From Sporisorium sorghi (taxonomy: Eukaryota; Basidiomycota; Ustilaginomycetes; Ustilaginales; Ustilaginaceae), in the NCBI GenBank assembly GCA_023212695.1, contig JALCCG010000073.1:20568-84567 (forward strand): 64,000 nt of DNA, in the 5' to 3' direction. The position numbers and the translations under genes were made by a program. Positions within the stretch are counted from its first letter, which is position 1, and each line of letters opens with the position of its first letter. The notes under the pieces were generated by a model. The model was not told the origin of the DNA. It was given only the letters and a program-made list of their open reading frames with translations, and did not search any database. This document shows, in pieces, positions 19,387-29,016 of the stretch.

Positions 19387-20543
19387 GGTCGAAGAGCGAT
19401 GCCCAGTGACGGACGGTGGGGGAAGGCAGGAGGATGGTGGTCGAGAGGAGAAGCTTGGAAGGCTTAGGGCGCGGCTGACGGCATCTTGGAACAACAACGG
19501 AGATGGAAAGCGGAAACAAAGAACAAATCTTTGATCGCAGCTTGACAAAGGGGCTGAGTCTGAAAGGGTCTTGTCATGCAAGACCAGCTCAAGACAGAGA
19601 GACTCGGGGACAAACAGCCGACGAGAGGATACTGTAAATTAGAATCACGCACACATCCATTCTGCAACCAGTCACATTGCAGAAGATCGCATAGAAGTCG
19701 AACTCTCTCCGGGGTTCCTACGTGCGTTGGTGTTGCTGGTCATGCAGCGATGTGCAGGGTCACAAAAGCGAAATGTCAAACTTGCAACAGCGAGCATCGA
19801 GCCAGCAGAGAGAGAGAGAAAAGAAGTTCCAGACCATCGAGACACGCTCGCCGCGGCTTCAACAGTTCGCTCAAGTTAGGCTTCGGAATGACGCTGTTTG
19901 CTTCTGCGACTCTTCTTTGACAGGCGAAACGAAAATTCGCAAAACACGCCAAAGAAAACAAAGATCGGGTGTATTAGTCTGGACTGCTACAGAGGGTGTG
20001 TACTAGCTGCTGCATCAGCTTTGATAAAGCCGGACCAAAAAAGCGTCGGCAAAATGTTAGACCTACCTTTCCGTACGGTAAATTACTTTGATTTCCATAT
20101 TTGTAGGGTACTTAGTCAGTCAGTCCCTAGACCCTAAAAGAAATGCGCGTGGTGGCGCAGTGGAAAAAAATAAAATAAAATGTGAAATTCGGAAAAGTGG
20201 TAGAGCGAGACAAGAGGTGGAGGTTCAAACCCCGAACAGGGAGCTTTCTTTTTCGCTTTCTTTTTTGGCCAAATGTGTTAAGTTAAGCATGTGCATAATT
20301 TGCGCAGAAGGTCTCTGTGAAGACAACCATGCAGAATTACTGCAAAAGCTGGTGTGTCAGTTGTACACACCGCGAGTATTTCCGACGTGGCATTTTGAGG
20401 AGCAAGATGTGAGATCGCTATGGCGCACAATCCTGGGATTTTTTTGGCCATGGTCTTCTGCTGTTCAGGGTCCGTTGAGAAAAAGTGTTGTTCTCCATCA
20501 TCGACTGCTTCTCTCATCAAGACCATCTCTGATCTTCGCTGCC
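19387..20543. other. divergent promoter region GH9 / ARL2
   Basis: Over 1.1 kb between two divergent start codons. It contains a tRNA-like element (20146-20260) and a copy of the decamer ATGTTAGACC (20054-20063). The plus strand is open in the ARL2 frame back to about 20088, but that part is not similar to Arl2 and is taken as leader. Confidence 0.5.
20146..20260 (+). pseudogene. tRNA-derived, Pol III-like relic
   Basis: TGGCGCAGTGG (20153-20163) matches the tRNA A box, and GGTTCAAACCC (20222-20232) the B box; T-runs of five and six follow at about 20248-20268 like a Pol III terminator. The D-arm text TGGCGCAGTGG and TAGAGCG is split by an A-rich insert of about 37 bp bounded by TGG on both sides, and the anticodon arm is too short. 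The acceptor and T stems do not pair, so it cannot be a working tRNA. A degraded tRNA or SINE head is the best reading. Confidence 0.45.
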
Positions 20544-21164
20544 ATGGGTCTGCTCACCATCATACGCAAGACCAAACTGCGGTCGCACGAGTTCCGCTTC
20601 CTCTTTCTCGGCCTCGACAATGCGGGCAAGACCACCATCCTCAAGAAGCTCCAGAACCAGCCGCAGTCCGAGATCGAGGCCATCTCGCCCACGCTAGGAT
20701 TCGCCATCCAGACGTTCCAATACCAAGGCTACCACCTCAACGTCTGGGATATCGGCGGCCAGAAAAGCCTGCGCCCTTATTGGAAGAACTATTTCGAGAA
20801 AACGGACGCCATCATCTGGGTCGTCGACTCGTCCGACACGGCCAGACTCTCGGACTGCAAAGAAGAGCTCGACAAGCTGCTCAAGGAGGAACGCCTGCAC
20901 GGCGCGACCATCCTCATCTTTGCCAACAAGCAGGATCTGCCGGGTGCGCTTTCGGCGGAGCAGATCAAACACCACCTCGAGCTCGATAGAGTGTCGACGC
21001 ACAGCTGGTGCATCCAGCCTTGCAGCGCTTACACCGGCGACAATCTCGTCCAGGGTCTCGACTGGACCGTCAAGGACGTCGCGGATCGTATCTACTATCA
21101 CGGCGATGCAAAGTCTACTCTGACCTCATCGATCTCTGCAACTGCGAATCAGACGGCCACATGA
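20544..21164 (+). CDS. ARL2: ADP-ribosylation factor-like protein 2 (Arl2/Cin4)
   Basis: Small GTPase of the tubulin-folding and microtubule pathway. The 206-residue product begins [18 protein letters not shown], very close to Arl2 proteins. It carries G1 GLDNAGKT (23-30), the switch I segment SPTLGF, G3 [19 protein letters not shown]4 NKQDLPGAL and G5 CSAYTGDNL. The family is about 184 residues; the extra length is a C-terminal Ser/Thr/Ala tail. ATG 20544 is used because it gives the conserved N-terminus, although the frame is open further up. GAB1 ends only 70 bp away on the opposite strand, so the two 3' UTRs are likely to overlap. Confidence 0.95.
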   Translation: MGLLTIIRKTKLRSHEFRFLFLGLDNAGKTTILKKLQNQPQSEIEAISPTLGFAIQTFQYQGYHLNVWDIGGQKSLRPYWKNYFEKTDAIIWVVDSSDTARLSDCKEELDKLLKEERLHGATILIFANKQDLPGALSAEQIKHHLELDRVSTHSWCIQPCSAYTGDNLVQGLDWTVKDVADRIYYHGDAKSTLTSSISATANQTAT

Positions 21165-21234
21165 CTTGCCGATGAAAAGATCTCACATCGTCCTCAAGCT
21201 GTCAAGATCAAAAGATTGGCTCTTTGGATTGGGT

Positions 21235-22929
21235 CTATACTTGTACAACGACTCGTTTCCTCGGCTGATCGCTTTGCTGCAGCGAACCTTCGCTTGGTGC
21301 TGTTGGCGCACTCGGCAGCACATCAGAGGCAACAGTGTCGACCGATGCATCGCCATCGACGTGCTCTTCGCTCTGTCTTTGTACTCGCGAGCGGATCGGC
21401 GTCCTCTCCCTCTCCCACCGCTCGCGTCCCCACGCCCACATGGCATCGAGCACCAGCATGCCTCCGCCCAGCGCCCACACCAGCGTAATAGCATAAAAGA
21501 AATTGGCGTTGGCCGAGCCGGCATTGAGCCACAGATGGTGGAAAGCAGGCGACAGACACGTGCAGTACGCATAGGTCAATGCCGACACCAGCGGATACCG
21601 CAGATACTCGAAGATCTGACTATGCAAGCTCAGAAGCGCCAGAAACAGCGCATGGTCGCCCAACGTCGGATAGCTCTTGAAGACAGCGATGACACCGGTC
21701 ATGAGCGTGATGCCAAACAGCGGATCTTGGCTGTACTTGATGGAAAAGGGCAACACGTACGACGCGAGGTGCACGTTGAACGTGAGCAGGAAAAAGTCAC
21801 GGAAATGGTCAAAGATCTCCATGAAAAAGTACCACCACAATCCCAGGTTGGGCGTGAGGTCCGTGGCAAAGATGGCCGAGCCGTAGACCTGTTCAGCCCA
21901 TGCCCATCCGTGATCGAGGGGAAGCTGAAGAATGTTAGGCAAGTTGAGCAGCACAGCGGCTATTGAGGGGTTGCCTGGGCTGAGGGCGATGGCACGTGAG
22001 ATCCATAGCCCTGCAGCAAGGGCAGCAGGCATGAGGACGATGCACTTGAACACCGCGAACCGCTTTGCGAATCGGACACGGTCCACCAGGAAGCCGAGCT
22101 GCCGTTGAGCTTTCATGTCGTTGGACAAAGTGTCGTTGCTGATCCTGGCAATCTCGCGTTCGTAGACGCGCTCGCCTGCTCTTCGACGGCACAGCTGGAT
22201 GAGCATGGGCAACAGCAGGACTGGGTATAGCGAGAGGAGCGAGGATGCTGACCAGCACACCGCTAGCAAGGTGGCCGAGCCGGACATGGCAGAGTGGATC
22301 GCAGCGAGCAAAGCAGCAATCTCGAGCGATACGGAGCTTCTCGCGATGCAGGTGGCGATGGTGTAGGGGTTGAAGAGGAACATGGCAAGCACCTTGATTG
22401 CTCTGCTCTGGTCCCAGGCGAACAAGTGCGTTTGTCGAGCCCGTGTTGCTACTTCGCGGGCATAGCAGACGCGGAACAGGAGCCAGCCTGCGATGACATC
22501 GGCAGCTGTCCAGATGATGGCGACGGGTAGCTCATCTCCTCGCGAATGGAAGCGGTCTAGAGCGTAGTCGAGGATGGGGAGAAGCAGCGGCGAGTGATGA
22601 ATGGTCCCAGCAGAGTAGGGGTCCGAGACTCGAAGGGAAGACGAGGTCGATGTGGGCGTCGGCGGATGTTTAAAAAGGTAGTGCGTCTCCATCAGCGCCT
22701 TGAAGCTGCTCAATGGTGTGCTGAGTTCGGGCCGGTCCTGCAGCAAGGTGAAGCCATCCGTGGAGAGGAAGATGCCGATTCGGAGCGCTGCTGCGCCGGT
22801 GAGTGCCAAGTACAGCAGCGACTTGGATGGTTGAAGCGCTCGGTTGGTCATGGCCGTGGCTGCACTAGCACTTGGCGTACTTGTAGACGCCTTCATGCTG
22901 GCCGGCTCAAGACTCGAGCTCGACTTCAA
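21235..22929 (-). CDS. GAB1: GPI transamidase subunit Gab1/PIG-U
   Basis: ER membrane subunit of the complex that attaches GPI anchors to proteins. The 564-residue intronless product is hydrophobic, with about eight to ten membrane segments and the PIG-U hallmarks: DPYSAGTIHHSPLLLP (lumenal loop), AMFLFNPYTIATCIARSS and LGLWWYFFMEIFDHFRDFF. The hydrophilic C-terminal tail (about 500-564) is an extension compared with the family (about 390-435 residues). Alternative in-frame starts at M12 and M27 are possible because the first 30 residues are low-complexity. Confidence 0.93.
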   Translation of the reverse strand: MKSSSSLEPASMKASTSTPSASAATAMTNRALQPSKSLLYLALTGAAALRIGIFLSTDGFTLLQDRPELSTPLSSFKALMETHYLFKHPPTPTSTSSSLRVSDPYSAGTIHHSPLLLPILDYALDRFHSRGDELPVAIIWTAADVIAGWLLFRVCYAREVATRARQTHLFAWDQSRAIKVLAMFLFNPYTIATCIARSSVSLEIAALLAAIHSAMSGSATLLAVCWSASSLLSLYPVLLLPMLIQLCRRRAGERVYEREIARISNDTLSNDMKAQRQLGFLVDRVRFAKRFAVFKCIVLMPAALAAGLWISRAIALSPGNPSIAAVLLNLPNILQLPLDHGWAWAEQVYGSAIFATDLTPNLGLWWYFFMEIFDHFRDFFLLTFNVHLASYVLPFSIKYSQDPLFGITLMTGVIAVFKSYPTLGDHALFLALLSLHSQIFEYLRYPLVSALTYAYCTCLSPAFHHLWLNAGSANANFFYAITLVWALGGGMLVLDAMWAWGRERWERERTPIRSRVQRQSEEHVDGDASVDTVASDVLPSAPTAPSEGSLQQSDQPRKRVVVQV

Positions 22930-23329
22930 GGTGATGAAAGGATGGTGCGAGGGTGGTGGAAAGAGAAGGTGTTGTTCTCAGCAGTTGGTCAATGCTTGAT
23001 TTTCATTCGCGTCTTTTGGAAGCTTTCGCTCTTGGATCGGGCTGATGGTGGAGGTGAGTATCCCGATCTCGAGAATTGGTCAGCCGATAAAAAAAAAAAA
23101 GAGGGTGAAAATTTGCCCTTTCCGACCCTGCAGAAAAAGAGAAGAAAAAAAAAGGAAAAAAAACTTCTCAAAAGAAAGCTGAGCAACAGCAGCAAGTTGT
23201 GCCACTCGACTCTTCATCCTTCTCCAACTTCTTCTCCTTCCACCACACCATCAATACTGTAACGCTCCGATCCAGGATTCACAGCAAATAGGACCAACCC
23301 AACCGAGACTTTCACCATCCTCCACAGCT
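22930..23329. promoter_or_regulatory. bidirectional promoter GAB1 / MSS116-like
   Basis: About 400 bp separate two divergent start codons. A-rich tracts (A12 at 23089-23100 and several A8-A9 runs at about 23145-23163) lie in the middle, as expected for a shared nucleosome-free region. Confidence 0.5.
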
Positions 23330-25753
23330 TTGGCGCCATCAGCCATCTTCGGCGCGATGCTGTACACCAAGCTCGCAAGCCCGCTTGGGCTAGCACGTCC
23401 CATGGCGAGTGCTCGACAGCTTTCGTCGTTGACCACCAGATCGGCCCTGCGAGCTCGCACCAGTCTCTCTACTGCTGCCTCTCTTCCCTCGCTTCACTCT
23501 TCTACCCTTCAGCAGGTCCGATCAGCGCGCCTTGACAGCAACTCCAATCTCGCACAAACCATCCGCAGCTTGTCACAGTCGTCCAAGTCGACGGGACCAG
23601 CCGCTGCGGCCACCGCCACCCCTTGCGATACATTGCCCGAAGGCGACGATATTGTAACAGAAGCGCGAGATGGTGCTCGCTCCAAGCCGGCGCGCGTCAA
23701 GGACGAGACCTTTGCTTCTTTGAAAGGCTCCATCTCTCCTTCCATCCTCAAAGCTCTGACCGTCAGGCCGTTCCAATACATCAACATGTCGGCCGTGCAA
23801 CAGAGCGTGCTTCACCTTCTCCCCGAGCTCGCAAACAGCGTCGGAGAATCGGCAACGCCCATGCCCGACGGACAGGGCAGGGACATGCTCGTCAAGGCCA
23901 AGACCGGTACAGGCAAAACCATCGCCTTCCTCGTTCCCGCACTCGAAGCGCGTCTCAAATCCATCGAGGATGTTCGTGCTGGCAAGTTCTCCCAACCGTG
24001 GCTCGAGATGCTCAAGAGGCACAGGCCCGACCTCGACGTTTCTCAACTTAAAAAAAAGGAGCTCGAAGAGATTGTCAAGCAGTTTGTCAACAACACCGTC
24101 GGCGCCCTCATCCTCTCGCCCACGCGAGAGCTGGCCACTCAGATCGCCGACGAAGCCAAGAAGCTGCTCTCCCACCAACCCGACCTCAAGGTGCAGCTGC
24201 TTGTGGGTGGTGCAAGCCGCAACTTCCAGATCAACGACTGGAGACGATCAAGACCCGACGTCGTCGTTGCCACGCCCGGTCGTATCCTCGATCTGCTCAA
24301 CGATGTCGACATGATCCGCGAAGCCATGTCCGCCTGCCGTACGCTCATCCTCGACGAGGCCGATACGCTGCTCGAGATGGGCTTCCGTGACGACTTGCAG
24401 GCCATCATGCGCCACCTTCCTGCCAAGGTGGACCGTCAGAACATGCTCTTCAGCGCTACCGTCAGCCCCGAGATTCGCGCCATCGCCCGTGCCAGCTTGC
24501 AAAAGGACCACCGTTTCATCGACTGTGTCCCTGCTGGCGAGGAGAACGTCCACAAGCACATCCCGCAGTTCGCCACTGTTCTCGACTCGGCCGAGGAGCA
24601 GATTCCTCACGTTCTCCGTCTCATCGCGCACGACCAGCTCACCAACCCTGGCAGATCCAAGACGATCGTCTTTGCACCCACCACCAAGATGACCGAGCTG
24701 CTGGCCGATGTGATCCGCGACGCCTCGCGCCATCTGCCCGCGCCTGGCTCGACCGTGTTTGAGATCCACAGCAAAAGGGACCAGCGTGCGCGCTTCAACA
24801 CGAGCGATCGCTTCCGCAAAGACATGACCGGAGCCAGCGTGCTCGTCACCAGCGACGTCAGCGCGCGTGGTGTTGATTATCCTGGCACCACACGCGTCAT
24901 CCAGGTCGGCATCCCCAGCAGCAAAGATCAATACATCCACCGTATCGGTCGAACGGGTCGTGCTGGCGCTCAGGGCCGATCCGACATTGTCCTGCAGAAC
25001 TTCGAACGTGGCTTCCTCTACTACGAGCTCGACGACCTCCCCGTGACGCAGCTGCATGTCGACGACCTGGTCGAAGAGGTGGAGACGCTGTCGAAGCGCT
25101 TCGACGAGTCGCCGGCGGATTTCGCGATCCCGCAAGAGGTGATGGATGCGGCCAGTGCCAAGAAGGCGGAGCCCAAGAAGGGCTACCGCGTGCGTGACAG
25201 CGGCATCAAGCCCCCTGCGCCGATCCGAGGGCCGCTGACTGGCAAGTACGCTACTAAGGCGCTGATGCCGATCGTGCAAGAGTCGCTCAGCTCGCTCGAC
25301 CAAGAGGACGGCGTGCGCGAGACGTTCAACTCGCTGCTGGGCTTCTACCTGGGCAAGGGCGACGAGCTGCGCACCAGCAAGATGTCGGTGGTCGACGGAC
25401 TCAAGCAATGGTCGGTGGAAGCGGGTCGTCTCGAGAGGCCGCCGCACCTCAGCGACATGTTCCTGCAGAAGCTCGGTGTCTCTCAGAGGGACCGCAACGG
25501 CGGTTCGGCGCGTCGAACCGGTCTTGTCAACGTGGGACGTGGAGGAGGCTCTCGCTCGATCGGACGTGGTCGTTTCAGCAGGGATGGTGGCAGCAGCAGC
25601 GGCGGTGGACGTGACTTCCGCGATGCGCGTTCCAGCCGTGACAGCCGAGGCGGCTCGCGATCCAGCGGCGGACGTTCGAGCAGCAGTTGGGGAAGCGGTC
25701 GCGATGCTCGCGAGAGCCGATTTGCCCGTGACAGCAGCTCGAGCAAGTGGTAG
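23330..25753 (+). CDS. MSS116: mitochondrial DEAD-box RNA helicase, Mss116/CYT-19 type
   Basis: ATP-dependent RNA chaperone, probably for mitochondrial intron splicing and translation. The 807-residue product has an Arg/Ser-rich, acid-poor N-terminus that fits a mitochondrial targeting sequence. The helicase core follows with motif I AKTGTGKT (190-197), Ia PTRELA, Ib ATPGRILDLL, II DEAD (342-345), III SAT (375-377), V SDVSARGVDYP and VI HRIGRTGR (537-544). A long C-terminal extension ends in an Arg/Gly/Ser-rich tail (about 690-807), as in Mss116-type proteins. Two ATGs compete: 23330 and 23357; the second gives the more typical presequence (MLYTKLASPLG). No intron is needed. Assignment to Mss116 over other DEAD proteins rests on the presequence and the C-terminal extension. 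Confidence 0.82.
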   Translation: MAPSAIFGAMLYTKLASPLGLARPMASARQLSSLTTRSALRARTSLSTAASLPSLHSSTLQQVRSARLDSNSNLAQTIRSLSQSSKSTGPAAAATATPCDTLPEGDDIVTEARDGARSKPARVKDETFASLKGSISPSILKALTVRPFQYINMSAVQQSVLHLLPELANSVGESATPMPDGQGRDMLVKAKTGTGKTIAFLVPALEARLKSIEDVRAGKFSQPWLEMLKRHRPDLDVSQLKKKELEEIVKQFVNNTVGALILSPTRELATQIADEAKKLLSHQPDLKVQLLVGGASRNFQINDWRRSRPDVVVATPGRILDLLNDVDMIREAMSACRTLILDEADTLLEMGFRDDLQAIMRHLPAKVDRQNMLFSATVSPEIRAIARASLQKDHRFIDCVPAGEENVHKHIPQFATVLDSAEEQIPHVLRLIAHDQLTNPGRSKTIVFAPTTKMTELLADVIRDASRHLPAPGSTVFEIHSKRDQRARFNTSDRFRKDMTGASVLVTSDVSARGVDYPGTTRVIQVGIPSSKDQYIHRIGRTGRAGAQGRSDIVLQNFERGFLYYELDDLPVTQLHVDDLVEEVETLSKRFDESPADFAIPQEVMDAASAKKAEPKKGYRVRDSGIKPPAPIRGPLTGKYATKALMPIVQESLSSLDQEDGVRETFNSLLGFYLGKGDELRTSKMSVVDGLKQWSVEAGRLERPPHLSDMFLQKLGVSQRDRNGGSARRTGLVNVGRGGGSRSIGRGRFSRDGGSSSGGGRDFRDARSSRDSRGGSRSSGGRSSSSWGSGRDARESRFARDSSSSKW

Positions 25754-26425
25754 ACTACGATTCCTCTCAAAAGTGAGCCCTTTACATCTTGGCAACTCAC
25801 ATCGTCGTTCCTGTTCCTAGATCCCTGCGCCTTTTCTCTATCAACCCCTTGTATCTGTAGCTTCTTGAACGCATTCAGATTGTCGTTATTAGGATAGTGC
25901 TGCACTTCGAAGCAGCCGACCCTTGCCACCATTCGAATACGATCCTCACCATTCATTGCAACTATCCTTGACGTCAGACGCAGCGCTGTGAGCCAGAAGA
26001 CGGCGAACCTTGCCGCAGACCATCTCTTGTGACTTTGAGACCACTCTGCATGATAGCAATCCGTAGACTCTGAGACCACGTTGCGATCTTAGTTCAACGG
26101 CCAGAATAGTTCATTGTGGGAATTCCTTCGAAAAAGCTGAACAGATGGATGTTCGATTCCTCCAGATCGCATCTCTTTTTGTCATCTTGCAAGGTGGTTG
26201 CCATATGAGGATCGACTTTACAATGAGCATGTCGATGATGTTGGTCGATATATATATATATATTTTTTTTTTTTTTTATTAGCGCTGCCTGACGCGCTTC
26301 GAGCTTTTTGAGAAAAGAAAGCGCGTTGAGAACAACACATCGCAAATTCAGCATCGACTCTCACTACTTCCATCATCATCAGAGCAACCTCGACCAGCTC
26401 AGGCTGCATTCGTCGTCACCCCGCA
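25754..26425. other. MSS116 3' region and APC8 promoter
   Basis: Tandem-gene spacer of 670 bp. An (AT)n-T15 tract at 26248-26277 lies about 150 bp before the APC8 start. No coding region is supported. Confidence 0.5.
26248..26277. repeat. (AT)n followed by T15
   Basis: AT dinucleotides (26248-26262) run into 15 T (26263-26277). The position upstream of the APC8 start fits a promoter poly(dA:dT) element. Confidence 0.85.
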
Positions 26426-28594
26426 ATGACCATGTCGGACATCACAGTCTTTGACGTCGACTACCCGTTCCCCGACCTCGATCCAGCTCGCGCCAGGGAA
26501 TCGCTCCGTTTCGCAGCTCTCGAACTCTCCGACCGAGGGCTGGCCTCTTCTTCACGATGGACGCTCGAGCTGCTTCAATCTGTACCCTACGCAGGAACTA
26601 CAAGCGAACGACACTTCCTCTCCACTCAAAGCCGTTCCGACGACTCGGCCGTGGCAACGTCGACACCTGCGACCAAACGACGCTCGCATGCTAGGTCGCA
26701 CATTCCAGAACACTCGACGCCCGCTCTAGGCATGCACCAACGTATGTCTGTCGAGCCTGGTGCAGAGGATGCTTCTGCAGGAGAAACTTCGGGACGATTT
26801 GCACCCACCGCATTTGCAACGTCTCCCCTTGTCAACACACGGCTCACTCGCATGGCATCGCCCAGAGACGATCCGGACAGCTCGCTCATCACCGTCGACA
26901 GCGAGGACGGTGCTGCTCCTGGATCAGCCCATGTCCACTGGCAATCCAACACCAACTCGGTAGACTGCTCGCCCGGCGCATCCCAGCTCCGTCTTGGCGC
27001 CGGAGCTTCATCTGCAACCTCCGCCTTGGAAGAGGAATCGTATCTGCTGGCCAAGAGTCATTTTGATCAACACCAGCTCGAACGCTGCATTTGGGTGCTG
27101 GAGCATGGAAAAAGCTCTTCCGACAAGGCTCGCTTCCTGTGCCTCTACGCTCGCTTCCTCATGTCCGAACGCAAACTGGACGAGCACGGCATGATCATCC
27201 CCAAGCCCAACGGCACGCTTCCTGCCACCTCACCGAGCTTGATCCCCATCCTCAAGGAACTTGTGGAAGCATCTGATCCCTTTCTCTTGTTCCTGAAGGG
27301 TGCCATCCTGCGCAAACTCAATCGACCCATAGAAGCCATGGACTGCCTCATACGCTCTGTGCAGGGCTTCGCCTACAACTGGGCGGCATGGCAGGAGCTC
27401 GCCATGACTCTCGAACCAGAAGAAGCAGACCAGATGGCCGACCTGCTGCCCGAGTCGTTCATGGTCAGCTTCTTTCGCGAGTTTCTCGACCGTCACTCAG
27501 CACAAGAAGGCGACGACACCATCACGCGCATCGATCGGCTGCTCGAGTCGTTCCCACGCTCCGCCTACCTTCTCACGTGCCGGGCGCAGACCAACGTGCA
27601 TCGGCTCGACTACATCGAAGCCGAGCAGGACTTCCAAGAAGCATGGTCGATCGACCCGTACCGCATCGACGGGCTGGCCGACTACTCGAATGCGCTCTAC
27701 CTGCTCAACCGCACCGCTGAGCTCGCGCACCTTGCGCACAAGTTTAGCTCGTTCGCCAAGGACCGGCCCGAGGTATGCTGTCTGGTGGGCAACTACTACA
27801 ACCAGCGTAGCGACCATCATCGCGCCATCGAGGCGTTCCGGCACGCGCTGCGGCTCGATTCGGGCTGTGTGCCCGCCTGGATCCTGCTGGGCCACGAGTA
27901 CATTGAACTCAAAAACAGCCATGCTGCGGCCGAGATGTACCGGCGCGCGCTCAAGATCAACCCGCGCGAGTACCGCGCGCTGTACGGCCTCGGGCAGGTG
28001 TATGAGCTCAACGGCGCGTATACGTATGCGGTCAACTACTTCCAGAAATGCGCGGCGATCCGGCCGTACGACGGGCGCATGTGGTCGAGCATGGGCATAT
28101 GTTACGATCATCTGGGTCGCGCGCAGGACGCTATTTCTTGCTTCAAGCGGTACTTGGCGTGCCGGTTGAATCAGGGCGATACGGTGATGGGTTTGACGAG
28201 GATCATCGAGGTGTACGAGAAGGAGCGCGACTTTGAAGCTGCAGCGTGCTACCATCGGCGTCTGGTGCAGGTGGTCGACCGCGCGTTGGCTGGCACCGAG
28301 GCGAACGTGGTGGCGCGCTATGCTCGCTCGTATATTATTGCAGCAAGGTGGGAGATGGGCGAGATCGGCGCCAAGGCAGCTCAGCAGCAGCAGCAGCAGC
28401 AGCAGCAGCGCGCCGAAGCGGGAGGCGTGGTCACCGCCGACGACATGGAACAGGATGGCGAGCAGGGTTCTGCTGCCAAAGTGGGCAATTTGGCGCTGGC
28501 GAATGACTACCTGCAGAAGGTGATCGCAGCAGGCACCGAGATGACGGACAGCGCCGAGATCCTGCTCAAGCGGCTTGCGTTCTTGCGTGATTGA
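26426..28594 (+). CDS. APC8: anaphase-promoting complex subunit 8 (Cdc23)
   Basis: TPR scaffold subunit of the APC/C ubiquitin ligase, acting in the nucleus to drive mitotic exit. The 722-residue intronless product has an N-terminal Apc8-type segment (ELSDRGLASSSRWTLELL, about 30-50), a disordered insert (about 60-200), and then a run of TPRs. Apc8-specific text includes DPYRIDGLADYSNALYL, EVCCLVGNYYNQRSDHHRAIEAF in part, WILLGHEYIELKNSHAA and ALYGLGQVYELN. A nine-Gln tract encoded by CAG repeats (about 653-661) sits in a C-terminal insert. No intron is required and the start is the first ATG. Confidence 0.93.
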   Translation: MTMSDITVFDVDYPFPDLDPARARESLRFAALELSDRGLASSSRWTLELLQSVPYAGTTSERHFLSTQSRSDDSAVATSTPATKRRSHARSHIPEHSTPALGMHQRMSVEPGAEDASAGETSGRFAPTAFATSPLVNTRLTRMASPRDDPDSSLITVDSEDGAAPGSAHVHWQSNTNSVDCSPGASQLRLGAGASSATSALEEESYLLAKSHFDQHQLERCIWVLEHGKSSSDKARFLCLYARFLMSERKLDEHGMIIPKPNGTLPATSPSLIPILKELVEASDPFLLFLKGAILRKLNRPIEAMDCLIRSVQGFAYNWAAWQELAMTLEPEEADQMADLLPESFMVSFFREFLDRHSAQEGDDTITRIDRLLESFPRSAYLLTCRAQTNVHRLDYIEAEQDFQEAWSIDPYRIDGLADYSNALYLLNRTAELAHLAHKFSSFAKDRPEVCCLVGNYYNQRSDHHRAIEAFRHALRLDSGCVPAWILLGHEYIELKNSHAAAEMYRRALKINPREYRALYGLGQVYELNGAYTYAVNYFQKCAAIRPYDGRMWSSMGICYDHLGRAQDAISCFKRYLACRLNQGDTVMGLTRIIEVYEKERDFEAAACYHRRLVQVVDRALAGTEANVVARYARSYIIAARWEMGEIGAKAAQQQQQQQQQRAEAGGVVTADDMEQDGEQGSAAKVGNLALANDYLQKVIAAGTEMTDSAEILLKRLAFLRD

Positions 28595-29016
28595 AGGCGG
28601 AACAGCAATCAGCTATGGATACGAGGATAGCTACGGATAGAGCGTTTTCGAGGAACGCCGCGTGGCAGCACTCGTGCTTTGTTCTTGGCAGTTGGCACGG
28701 CAATCTATGTAGCAAAGGTTCTGTCATCGCGTGACTCAGTGAGTTGTGAGCAATGTAGAGAGACTCATCATCAGCTGAATCTGCCAGCCGCGGAAGCTCC
28801 CTGAAATTCACCGAAGAGTTGTTCGCGGCACAACGTCATGCTGCCTGTAACTTTACGGCGAATTCTGAGTCAGGCACAGTCACAGTTGTGGAGGCTCGCT
28901 CGTTTGCATTGCCGTGTTGCTCATCGCTGCATCATCTATAAAGAGCCAAGGCGTGAGTTGCCTCAGATACATACCGATCCATCCACTTCACATCAAACTC
29001 CCTCCGAACGAGAAAC
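28595..29016. other. APC8 3' region and PRISE-gene promoter
   Basis: Spacer of 420 bp between tandem plus-strand genes with a TATA-like box near the downstream gene. No coding region is supported. Confidence 0.5.
28937..28943 (+). promoter_or_regulatory. TATA-like box
   Basis: TATAAAG 80 bp upstream of the ATG of the reductase gene. Distance and sequence fit a TATA element; it is a single 7-mer, so support is modest. Confidence 0.35.

Noticed and set aside
24248..25795. 515-codon open frame opposite the DEAD-box helicase
   Set aside because: Antisense shadow caused by codon bias; no recognisable protein.
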